NCBI GenBank assembly: GCA_903925515.1
Contig: CAIYFP010000238.1
Location: forward strand, 1-5,815
From: an uncultured Verrucomicrobiota bacterium
GTDB lineage: Bacteria > Verrucomicrobiota > Verrucomicrobiia > Limisphaerales > UBA9464
Length of the DNA: 5,815 bases
Reading direction: 5' to 3'
Under the pieces are notes generated by a model, which worked only from the letters and a program-made list of their open reading frames with translations, ran no database searches and had not been told where the DNA came from. This document shows, piece by piece, positions 1-5,815 of this stretch. Position numbers and translations under genes: made by a program. How positions within the stretch are numbered: position 1 is the first letter of the stretch; every line of letters begins with the position of its first letter.

Positions 1-18
1 CTGCTCGTCACTCGCGCC

Positions 19-31
19 TCGTGGGACACGA
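19..31. repeat. Copy 1 of 13-nt near-palindromic motif
   Basis: The sequence TCGTGGGACACGA is a perfect 5-bp inverted repeat (TCGTG/CACGA) around a 3-nt centre. A second copy, identical at 11 of 13 positions, begins at 60. The form resembles a small dimeric-repressor operator, but no regulator is identified and chance is possible. Confidence 0.35.
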
Positions 32-59
32 AAATCCCTCGCGGGGAAACACCAGCCAT

Positions 60-72
60 TTGTGAGACACGA
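60..72. repeat. Copy 2 of 13-nt near-palindromic motif
   Basis: The sequence TTGTGAGACACGA differs from copy 1 at two positions and keeps four of the five arm pairs. The copies are 41 bp apart start to start, close to four helical turns, so they would lie on the same DNA face. This copy directly abuts a possible leftward ATG at 59. Confidence 0.35.
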
Positions 73-130
73 CACTAGCCGTAACGAGTCAGCCGGGAGG
101 GAAGTGATGGCAAAGCCGAGGCATGAGCGA

Positions 131-162
131 CGCTCGGGCCCTTGCGAGGCCCGCAACGAGCG
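131..162. other. GC-rich hairpin-forming sequence
   Basis: CGCTC (131-135) pairs with GAGCG (158-162), and GGGCC (136-140) pairs with GGCCC (148-152). This gives ten base pairs with a 7-nt loop and a 5-nt bulge on the right arm. It lies about 115 bases past the hisC stop, in the direction of hisC transcription. No T-tract follows on either strand, so it is not a classical intrinsic terminator. It could be a transcript 3'-end structure, part of a leader, or a chance product of high GC. Confidence 0.3.
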
Positions 163-275
163 AACGACGAAGGATTTGCGGGAGCGGATCGAGCCAGCAC
201 GGCCGATCCCACTGCATCGTTCCGGCTCCGGGACCATGCGTGCCGTCGAGTGGGTCGTTGCCGGGACAGGGCAGG

Positions 276-1385
276 TCACCTGCTGCCATGGACGGCCGCG
301 AGCGTGGCGATGCAGCGCTCGTTCTCGGCGGGCGTCCCGACGGAGATGCGGATCCATTCGGGCAGGCCGTAGCCACCCATCGGGCGCGCGATCACGCCCG
401 CACGTTGCATCGCCGCGAAGATGCCCGCGCCGTCGCCGACGCGCGCCAGCACGAAGTTTGCGTGCGATGGGACGAAGGGGATGCCCATGCGCCGCAGCGC
501 CGACTCGAGCCGGGCAAGGCCCGCCCGGTTGTTCTCCCGGGTACGGGCGAGGTGCTCGTGGTCGTCGAGCGCGGCGAGCGCGCCCGCCTGGGCGATCGAG
601 TTGATGTTGAAGGGTTGCCGGGCGCGCTCGAAGGCGGCGATGACATCCGGCGCGCCCACCCCATAGCCCAGCCGGAGCCCGGCCAGCCCGAACACCTTCG
701 AGAACGTCCGCGCCAAGAACAGGTTGGGCATCGCGCCGGACCGGACGAGGGACAGGCAATCGACGGGGTCATCAAGGAACTCCACGTAGGCCTCGTCCAT
801 CACCAGCAACACGTGCGGCGGCACGCCCGCGAGCAGGCGGCTCACGTCCTCGCGCGATGTGAGCGTGCCCGTCGGGTTGTTCGGGTTCGCGAGGAACACG
901 GCCCGGGTGGCGGGCGTGATCGCGCGAAGCATCGAGGGGATGTCCGCATGGAAACCCTCCAGCGCCGGCACGGTCACCAGCCTCGCCCCGAACAACGCCG
1001 TCACGATCGGGTACACCGCGAAGCAATACTGGGAAACCACGACCTCCGCGCCCGGCCCCAGCAGGGCGTGCCCGATGAACTCGAGGATTTCGTTCGAACC
1101 GTTCCCGAGGATGAGGTGGCCCGGCTCCAGCCCCAGCTTGTCCGCCAGCCGCGCCTTGACCCGGTGCGCGCTGCCGTCGGGGTACAAGTGGAGTTGCGAC
1201 AGCACGGAGCGCATGGCCTCCAGCGCCATGGGCGAGGGGCCCAGCGGGTTCTCGTTGGAGGCGAGCTTCACGACGGACGAGGGATCCAGCCCCTGCTCGC
1301 GGGCGACCTCCTCGATGGGGCGGCCCGGCACATAGACCGGCAAGGAATCCAGATGCGGCACGAAGGAAAGCGCGGACCTCTGCAT
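276..1385 (-). CDS. hisC: Histidinol-phosphate aminotransferase (HisC-type)
   Basis: This is a fold-type I PLP aminotransferase, 369 residues from the chosen start, a usual HisC length. HisC moves an amino group from glutamate to imidazole-acetol phosphate, giving histidinol phosphate in cytoplasmic histidine synthesis. Visible landmarks are the N-terminal LASNENPLGPSP (41-52), LGNGSNEI (93-100), NPNNPTG (168-174), VMDEAYVEF (195-203) with the cofactor-binding Asp197, ARTFSKVFGLAGLRLGYG (225-242) with Schiff-base Lys230, and the C-terminal GGYGLPEWIRISVGT (337-351) with substrate-carboxylate Arg346. The ATG at 1385 was chosen because the family typically begins a few residues before a P-G-x-P-I-E-E-V segment, and GGGAAG lies 10 nt upstream. 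The frame stays open to ATGs at 1469, 1508 and 1517, which would add up to 44 unrecognised residues. No other his gene is adjacent. Some HisC-like enzymes instead, or also, act on aromatic amino acids; sequence alone does not settle this. Confidence 0.93.
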   Translation of the reverse strand: MQRSALSFVPHLDSLPVYVPGRPIEEVAREQGLDPSSVVKLASNENPLGPSPMALEAMRSVLSQLHLYPDGSAHRVKARLADKLGLEPGHLILGNGSNEILEFIGHALLGPGAEVVVSQYCFAVYPIVTALFGARLVTVPALEGFHADIPSMLRAITPATRAVFLANPNNPTGTLTSREDVSRLLAGVPPHVLLVMDEAYVEFLDDPVDCLSLVRSGAMPNLFLARTFSKVFGLAGLRLGYGVGAPDVIAAFERARQPFNINSIAQAGALAALDDHEHLARTRENNRAGLARLESALRRMGIPFVPSHANFVLARVGDGAGIFAAMQRAGVIARPMGGYGLPEWIRISVGTPAENERCIATLAAVHGSR

Positions 1386-1588
1386 GGCGCCGAGACTTCC
1401 CGCGACGACGCCCGGCGGCAACCCCGACGTTGCCGCCGCATCACCGGCCCAGTCCGCGGCGGAATCCATTGGGGGCCCCTTTCCGTCCGGAGCCAACGCG
1501 TGCCGCATGGACGCCATGGCCTGGGGCCCGCCCGGGCCAGCACACCCGACGCTTGAAAACGGGCGGGGCCGCGCAAGACGCTGGGCGC
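1386..1588. other. Divergent intergenic region (hisC / transglutaminase-like)
   Basis: These 203 bases separate the chosen starts of two divergent genes, so promoters for both should lie here. I see no convincing -35/-10 pair. TTGAAA at 1553-1558 resembles a -35, but nothing like TATAAT follows at the right distance. CTGG(GG)CCC-GCCC-GGGCCAG at 1521-1540 can form a 7-bp stem with a 2-nt bulge; at this GC content that may be chance. If hisC really starts at 1517, most of this region would be coding. Confidence 0.55.
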
Positions 1589-2425
1589 ATGGCGCGGCTG
1601 AAGGTGGTACATCGCACGCGTTACCGGTACGAAACGCCGGTGCGGGAAAGCTTCAACGAGGTCCGGCTCCGGCCGGTCTCGAACGAGCACCAGCGTTGCG
1701 AGGACTTCATGCTGAAGGTCCTTCCGGCCGCCCAGCTGCGGCACTACGACGACTTCCACGCGAACCGCGTCCATCACTTCGAGGTGATCCCGCCGCACGA
1801 CTCGCTCCTGATCGAGGCCGCCAGCCGGGTGGAGACCAACCTCGCCAACTGGCTGGCCCCGGACGCCACCCCGTTCCCCATGTCCCGCATCGGCGAATGC
1901 GGGCGCATGGAACGTTGCTTCGACTACCTCCAGCCCAGCGACTACGTCGGCCTCGACCCAGACCTGTGGCGCCTCGCCGTCGATGTGGCGGGCGACGAGA
2001 CGGACGCATGGCAGGCCGCGCGCCGGTTGTCGGGTTGGATTCACTCCAGCTTCACCTATGCCCCGCGCGCCACCACCGCCTACACGCGCATGTCGGACGC
2101 CCTCCAACGCCGCGCCGGCGTCTGCCAGGACTACGCCCATGTCCTCGTCGGCCTGTGCCGCTCCCTTCGCATCCCCGCGCTCTACGTGTCCGGGTACTAC
2201 TTCACGCCAGGCGCGGACGCCTCCCATGCATGGGCCGAGGTGTACGTGCCGGGCCATGGATGGCGCGGGCTCGACCCCACGCACGCAACGCAGCCCGACG
2301 ACCGCTACATCAAGGTCGCCGTGGGCCGGGACTACGGGGACGTGGCCCCCACCCGCGGCCATTACAAGGGCACCCAGCAACGCTCCATCGAGGTCGCCGT
2401 CGAGATCGCGCCGGCGGAGGCCTGA
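1589..2425 (+). CDS. Transglutaminase-like cysteine protease-fold protein
   Basis: The 278-residue protein belongs to the bacterial transglutaminase-like family (papain-like fold, predicted amidase, peptidase or transferase). An N-terminal Bact_transglu_N-type beta domain is recognisable from VVHRTRYRYETPV (6-18) followed by FNEVRLRPVS (22-31). The core TGc domain spans about 140-250. The catalytic triad is visible as Cys179 in AGVCQDYAHV, His213 in DASHAWAEVYV and Asp229 in WRGLDPTH. There is no signal peptide or membrane segment, so it should be cytoplasmic. The ATG at 1589 was chosen because the family starts just before the H-x-T-x-Y-x-Y strand; no good ribosome binding site is seen. An in-frame ATG at 1430 would add 53 Pro/Arg-rich residues overlapping the hisC leader and is unlikely. 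Homologues often sit beside alpha-E domain (DUF403) and ATP-grasp-like (DUF404/407) genes, neither present here. The true substrate is unknown. Confidence 0.9.
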   Translation: MARLKVVHRTRYRYETPVRESFNEVRLRPVSNEHQRCEDFMLKVLPAAQLRHYDDFHANRVHHFEVIPPHDSLLIEAASRVETNLANWLAPDATPFPMSRIGECGRMERCFDYLQPSDYVGLDPDLWRLAVDVAGDETDAWQAARRLSGWIHSSFTYAPRATTAYTRMSDALQRRAGVCQDYAHVLVGLCRSLRIPALYVSGYYFTPGADASHAWAEVYVPGHGWRGLDPTHATQPDDRYIKVAVGRDYGDVAPTRGHYKGTQQRSIEVAVEIAPAEA

Positions 2426-2493
2426 CCCGCCCGGAAACCTCGCCGCCGACTCCGTGCTTCCGCGCAAGCCCCTGCCCGGGTAAGAACCGGCCC

Positions 2494-4878
2494 GTGCATC
2501 CCCCGCTTCAGCAGCGCGTCCACGCCGGGTCGCGCACCCGGAGTCGCGTTCGCCCCGGCCCGCGCCCCAGCAAGCCGGCGATGCTCGTGGCGTGCCTTGC
2601 CCATGCCATGGCGGCCGGGCCGCTGGCCCCGCCCGAGGCGCTCCGCTCGCTTCGCCTCGCGGACGAGGCGCTCGTCGTCGAGCTGGTCGCGGCGGAGCCC
2701 GACGTCGTCAGCCCGGTCGCGCTGGCATGGGATGCGCGCGGGCGCCTCTTCGTGGCCGAGATGCGCGACTACCCGGCGGACGCCTCGGGCGGCGCGATCC
2801 GGCTGCTTGTGGATGCCGACGCCGACGGGCGCGCGGAGTCCAGCTCGGTGTTCGCCGAGGGACTTTCCTTTCCCAGCTCCGTCCTGCCGTGGCGCGACGG
2901 GGTGCTCGTCACGGCGGCGCCCGACATCCTCTTCCTGCGCGACTCCAACGACGACGGGCGGGCGGACGAGCGACGCGTCCTGTTCACGGGCCTCGGCACG
3001 GGCAACCCACAGCTGCGCGCCAACGGCCTGACGATGGGCCTCGACGGCTGGGTGTATGCCGCGAACGGGCGCAGCGACGGCTCCGTTCGCCCCGTGGAGA
3101 CGCCGCGCAACGGCGCATGGACCCGCGTCGATCTCCCCGCCCAGTCCATCCGGGGTCGCGACTTTCGCTTCGATCCCGACACCGGCGCCGTCGAGACGCT
3201 CGCCGGCCGCAGCCAGTTTGGGCTGGGGCGCGACGACTGGGGCAACCGGTTCCTCTCATGGAACACGATCCCCGCGCGCCATGAGGTCTTCCCCGACGCC
3301 TTCCTTGAGCGCAACCCCGTGACCGCCGGGCAAGGCGTGCTCGTGGACATCCTGCCGTCGGGCGACGCCGGCGACGTGCATCCCCTTGCGCCCGCCCCGC
3401 GCGTCTTCAACAACGAGTCCACCTCCCACTTCAACGCACTCTCCGGCCTCCATGTCTTCCGTGGCACCGCCCTCGGCGAGGCCTACCGGGGCAACGTCCT
3501 CGTGGGCGAAAGCCTGCGGAACCTTGTCCACCGACGCGTCCTTGCCCCCGCCGGGGCCTCGTTCCTTGGCATGCGCGCCGGGCCGGACGGACGCGAGTTC
3601 CTTGCCAGCACCGACCCATGGTTTCACCCGGTCGGCTTCGGGACCGGCCCCGACGGCGCCCTTTACGTCGCCGACTTCTACCGGGAGTTCGTGGAGCACC
3701 CGGCGTGGGTGGCCACGGACATGCGCGCGCGCGTGGACTGGGCGCGCGGGCGCCGGCACGGGCGCATCTGGCGTGTCCGGAAGGCCGGGCCAAGGCCGAC
3801 GTTCGACGGGTTCCGCGGCGCCGATCCTGCCTCATGGGTCCGCCGCCTCGACTCCCGGGACGGGTGGGAGCGCGACACGGCCCATCGCCTGTTGCTGGAA
3901 CGTCGGGACCGGTCCGTCCTGCCGCCTCTCGAACGCGTCGCCCTCGATGGCGTCACGCCCGAGGGACGTGTCCATGCCCTCCGCGTCGCCCAGCTCCTCG
4001 GGGGCGTCCCGATGCCCGTCATCGTGAAGGCCGCCGGGGATCCCCATCCGCGCGTCCGCGAACATGCCGCCGTCGTCGCAGGGCTGGAGCTGGCCGCCGC
4101 GCGTGCGGAGGTCATGGCCGGGCGCGAGACGCCGCGGCCCTCGCCACGCCCTCTGTGGGAATGCCTCGCCCGCCTGGCTCGCGACCCGGACCCGCGCGTC
4201 CAGATTGCGGCCGCGCTGGCCCATGGCGCCATCGAGGACGGTCCCCGGCGCGAGTCCTCCCTTGAGGCGCTCGCGGGCAGCACGTCCGACCCATGGGTGC
4301 GACTTGCGGCCGCAAGCAGCTCGTCGCTGCCGCGCAGGGAATGGCTTCCCAGCCCGCCCACGCCCCGCCGGATGCCCGCGCCGCCGCGCCCGGCGGAGGT
4401 GGCAGCCGACCGGCAGAAGGTGCTCGCCGGATACCAGCCCGCATTGGAGCTGGCGGGGGACCCAAGGCGGGGCGCGGAGATTGTCCGGCAATCCTGCCTT
4501 GCGTGCCATGTCCTGCACGGGCACGGCCAGCGCGTCGGGCCAGACCTCGCGAGCGCCGCCGGCAAGGACCCGCAGGCCTTGCTGACGGACATCCTGGACC
4601 CGAGCCGCCAGGTGACTCCGGACCATGTCGCGCACGAGCTGGTGGCCAAGGATGGACGGGCATGGACAGGGCTTGTCGCCTCCGAGACAGCCACGCGGGT
4701 CACCCTGCGTTTTCCTGGCTCGCCCGACGTGTCCGTGCCGGTTTCCGGGATTGCCAGCCTTCGCTCCACGGGACGTTCCTTGATGCCCGACGGGCTGGAA
4801 GCGGGGCTGGACCATGCGGACATGGCGTCCCTGCTTGCCTTCCTGCGCAAGCCCGACCCGGCGTGGCTTGGTCCGTGA
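2494..4878 (+). CDS. PVC-type membrane-bound dehydrogenase/cytochrome c protein
   Basis: This is a predicted exported redox protein of the Verrucomicrobiota/Planctomycetota family (TIGR02604-like propeller, HEAT-like repeats, TIGR02603-like haem domain), 794 residues from the GTG. The beta-propeller covers about 60-430: VSPVALAWDARGRLFVAEM, then ANGLTMGLDGWVYAANG, GFGTGPDGALYVADFYRE and a closing GRIWRVRK. HEAT-like helices cover about 440-620, with DPHPRVREHAAVV and DPDPRVQIAAALAHG. The haem domain is about 650-790, with CLACH (Cys668, Cys671, His672) and a possible distal Met764 in RSLMPDG. The start is uncertain because the frame is open far upstream. GTG 2494 gives an Arg-rich n-region before the hydrophobic AMLVACLAHAMAA (29-41) and an AMA-A-like cleavage site; ATG 2581 (765 aa) keeps the hydrophobic stretch without positive charges. 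Neither has a clear Shine-Dalgarno. Covalent haem attachment requires export. The substrate is unknown; sugar or alcohol oxidation is often assumed for the family. The 68-nt gap to the upstream gene allows co-transcription. Confidence 0.88.
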   Translation: MHPPLQQRVHAGSRTRSRVRPGPRPSKPAMLVACLAHAMAAGPLAPPEALRSLRLADEALVVELVAAEPDVVSPVALAWDARGRLFVAEMRDYPADASGGAIRLLVDADADGRAESSSVFAEGLSFPSSVLPWRDGVLVTAAPDILFLRDSNDDGRADERRVLFTGLGTGNPQLRANGLTMGLDGWVYAANGRSDGSVRPVETPRNGAWTRVDLPAQSIRGRDFRFDPDTGAVETLAGRSQFGLGRDDWGNRFLSWNTIPARHEVFPDAFLERNPVTAGQGVLVDILPSGDAGDVHPLAPAPRVFNNESTSHFNALSGLHVFRGTALGEAYRGNVLVGESLRNLVHRRVLAPAGASFLGMRAGPDGREFLASTDPWFHPVGFGTGPDGALYVADFYREFVEHPAWVATDMRARVDWARGRRHGRIWRVRKAGPRPTFDGFRGADPASWVRRLDSRDGWERDTAHRLLLERRDRSVLPPLERVALDGVTPEGRVHALRVAQLLGGVPMPVIVKAAGDPHPRVREHAAVVAGLELAAARAEVMAGRETPRPSPRPLWECLARLARDPDPRVQIAAALAHGAIEDGPRRESSLEALAGSTSDPWVRLAAASSSSLPRREWLPSPPTPRRMPAPPRPAEVAADRQKVLAGYQPALELAGDPRRGAEIVRQSCLACHVLHGHGQRVGPDLASAAGKDPQALLTDILDPSRQVTPDHVAHELVAKDGRAWTGLVASETATRVTLRFPGSPDVSVPVSGIASLRSTGRSLMPDGLEAGLDHADMASLLAFLRKPDPAWLGP

Positions 4879-5074
4879 GAAGGGCATCTTGCCATCCACG
4901 CCCCGGCGCCATGCCAGGGGCCGCGCAACCACCGCAACGCAAGGACCGTCACCGCGGCAGCCCGGCCGGGTCGCCCGCCCGCGATCGAGCCATCCCGTCC
5001 GCCTCCATCGGCCCGGGCCATGCAGGGCGCAGGCCCCCCGCGCGCCGGCGGCCCAATCGCCTCGAATCCTCCCC
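4879..5074. other. Convergent intergenic gap
   Basis: These 196 bases separate two genes that end towards each other. Apart from the weak hairpin at 4901-4920 and a perfect 10-bp palindrome CCCGGCCGGG at 4961-4970, which has no loop, I see nothing gene-like. Open frames crossing this gap are extensions of antisense shadows. Confidence 0.5.
4901..4920. terminator. Weak hairpin in convergent gap
   Basis: CCCCGGC, a 5-nt loop (GCCAT), then GCC-A-GGGG can pair as seven GC base pairs with one bulged A, 22 nt past the stop at 4878. No T-run follows on either strand, so it would be an imperfect terminator at best. Its place between two converging genes is the main argument for it. Confidence 0.25.
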
Positions 5075-5815
5075 TCAGCCCGCCGCGCCCCATGCCTCGC
5101 GGAGGGCGGCATGCAGTTCGTCGGGCGTCAGCTCGATCGGATTCGACGCCATGCTGCTGGACCGCTGGGCGGCGGCCACCACCTCCGAGAAGCCACAGGG
5201 CCCCAGCCCCAGCCCGGCCAACGTCGGCACCGACGCCATGCGCGCGGTCTCGGCCAGCCAAGGTGCAAGGTCGGCCCGGGTGGCCTCCTCGCACCCGGTG
5301 ATCCATCGGGCCGCGAGATCGTAGCGCCGCAGCGCGGGCGACCCCGGCCGACGGACCTCAAGGGCGCGAATGTTTGCCGCCACCCCCGGCGCGCCCATCG
5401 CCGCGCACAACGCCCCGTGGGGCGCCGTCAACATCCCCCCCAACGGCGCCGCAAACCCATGGACCACGCCCAGACCCGCGTTGGCCAGCACAACCCCTCC
5501 CATCGTGCTGCACCATGACATCGTCGCCCGCGCACCCGGGTTCGGGGCCGTCATCACGGCCCGCAGCGCGCCACCCACCCGACGCAATCCCGCCTCGCAC
5601 AACGCGTCGGTCATGGGCTGCGCGCGCCGGCTCACCCAAGGCTCCAGCAACTGCAACAGGGCATCCATCCCGGAATGGGCCGTCACCGTCGCGGGCAGGC
5701 CATGCGTCAGCTCCGGGTCCACAAGGGCCACGCGCGGGACCATGCCCCCATGCCGGAGGCTCACCTTCAGCCGGTGCCCCGGCGACGTCAGCACCGCGTT
5801 TCGAGTCGCCTCCGA
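5075..5815 (-). CDS. Iron-containing alcohol dehydrogenase family protein, 5' partial
   Basis: The last 246 residues of a group III (iron-containing) alcohol dehydrogenase are present; the N-terminal NAD(P)-binding part lies beyond the right edge. The first visible residues, SEATRNAVLTSPG, are the continuation of the family's GTGSE-x-TRNAV motif, so roughly 140 residues should be missing and the whole would be near 385. Family landmarks follow: PRVALVDPELT, GMDALLQLLEPWVSRRAQP, LANAGLGVVHGFAAPLGG and APHGALCAAM. The four metal-ligand positions of the family (Asp, His, His, His in E. coli FucO) align with Asp51, Gln55, His119 and His133 of the visible fragment. The second ligand is therefore Gln, and the His four residues after the third ligand (FucO His267) is Ala123. 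Such enzymes reduce aldehydes or oxidise alcohols with NAD(P)H in the cytoplasm; the substrate cannot be read here. The GTG at 5794 is an internal Val, not a start. The gene is convergent with the cytochrome gene. Confidence 0.88.
   Translation of the reverse strand, partial: SEATRNAVLTSPGHRLKVSLRHGGMVPRVALVDPELTHGLPATVTAHSGMDALLQLLEPWVSRRAQPMTDALCEAGLRRVGGALRAVMTAPNPGARATMSWCSTMGGVVLANAGLGVVHGFAAPLGGMLTAPHGALCAAMGAPGVAANIRALEVRRPGSPALRRYDLAARWITGCEEATRADLAPWLAETARMASVPTLAGLGLGPCGFSEVVAAAQRSSSMASNPIELTPDELHAALREAWGAAG

Larger units (their letters stand above)
1..275. other. Intergenic region left of hisC
   Basis: No convincing complete gene is seen here. The plus-strand frame open from base 2 continues antisense through hisC and has an Arg/Pro/Ser-rich translation typical of a GC-rich shadow. 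On the minus strand an ATG at 59-57 opens a frame that runs off the left edge (begins MAGVSPRGIFVSHE). It could be the first 19 codons of a leftward gene, but it has no Shine-Dalgarno sequence and a lower third-position GC than the neighbours, so it is not called. The first 100 bases are less GC-rich than the rest and carry the paired motif listed separately, which would fit a promoter or leader region. hisC ends at 276 and is transcribed into this region, so any terminator for it should lie here. Confidence 0.5.

Noticed and set aside
151..162. CCGCAACGAGCG resembles the universally conserved 16S rRNA segment near position 1100
   Set aside because: Only about a dozen bases match. The flanks do not follow 16S rRNA on either side, so this is coincidence, not an rRNA fragment.
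89..376. A 95-codon minus-strand frame overlapping the 3' end of hisC
   Set aside because: It starts inside hisC in another frame, has low-complexity Arg/Pro/Ser composition, and shows no ribosome binding site or motif.
123..1556. A 477-codon plus-strand open frame antisense to hisC, and the 62-604 frame overlapping it
   Set aside because: The translations are Arg/His/Gly/Pro-rich without recognisable motifs. The opposite strand encodes a textbook HisC with all catalytic motifs. Long antisense frames are expected at this GC content because stop codons are rare.
1553..1558. TTGAAA as a -35 promoter element for the transglutaminase-like gene
   Set aside because: No acceptable -10 follows 16-18 bases downstream, and the start codon would be too close for an ordinary leader.
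1268..2467. A 399-codon minus-strand frame spanning the transglutaminase-like gene
   Set aside because: It overlaps two well-supported genes and the divergent intergenic region. It has no coherent domain and a shadow-type composition.
1384..2493. The cytochrome gene's frame open back to 1384, which could suggest one 1164-residue fusion protein
   Set aside because: Residues encoded before about 2494 overlap the transglutaminase-like gene in another frame and look Arg/Pro-rich and unstructured. The family similarity begins only around 2640.
4961..4970. Perfect palindrome CCCGGCCGGG in the convergent gap
   Set aside because: It has no loop for a terminator hairpin and is the kind of short GC palindrome expected by chance at this composition.
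3678..5306. Minus-strand open frames of 542 and 426 codons (3678-5306 and 3832-5112)
   Set aside because: They run antisense to the HEAT and cytochrome domains, cross the convergent gap and enter the alcohol dehydrogenase out of frame. They have no family motifs and are compositional shadows.

Overview
The window is about 70% GC by eye, densely coding, and carries four protein genes: three look complete and one runs off the right edge. The best clue to the organism is the gene ending at 4878. It joins a PVC-type 'membrane-bound dehydrogenase' beta-propeller, HEAT-like repeats and a C-terminal CxxCH haem domain. That architecture is best known from Verrucomicrobiota and Planctomycetota, so a high-GC verrucomicrobial (or planctomycetal) chromosome is my inference. 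There is no rRNA marker to confirm it, and I see no tRNA, rRNA, insertion sequence, CRISPR array or phage gene.

Layout. 1-275 has no convincing gene; it is a little less GC-rich at its left end, with a repeated operator-like motif (19-31 and 60-72) and a GC-rich hairpin (131-162). 276-1385 (minus) is a histidinol-phosphate aminotransferase, HisC. 1386-1588 is a divergent intergenic region. 1589-2425 (plus) is a transglutaminase-like cysteine protease-fold protein with an intact Cys-His-Asp triad. 2494-4878 (plus) is the exported propeller/HEAT/cytochrome c protein; its start is uncertain (GTG 2494 or ATG 2581). 4879-5074 is a convergent intergenic gap with one weak hairpin. 5075-5815 (minus, 5' end missing) is the C-terminal two thirds of an iron-containing alcohol dehydrogenase family protein in which one usual metal-ligand His is Gln.

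How the genes relate. HisC is housekeeping amino-acid metabolism and stands apart from any other his gene here. The transglutaminase-like gene and the cytochrome gene are co-oriented with a short gap and may be co-transcribed, but the sequence does not show a shared function. The alcohol dehydrogenase converges on them and is probably a separate unit. I did not find a clearly new biological system. The most unusual signals are compositional (strong CATG excess and an A/T-ending codon before tryptophan codons), the altered metal site of the alcohol dehydrogenase, and the paired motif at the left edge.
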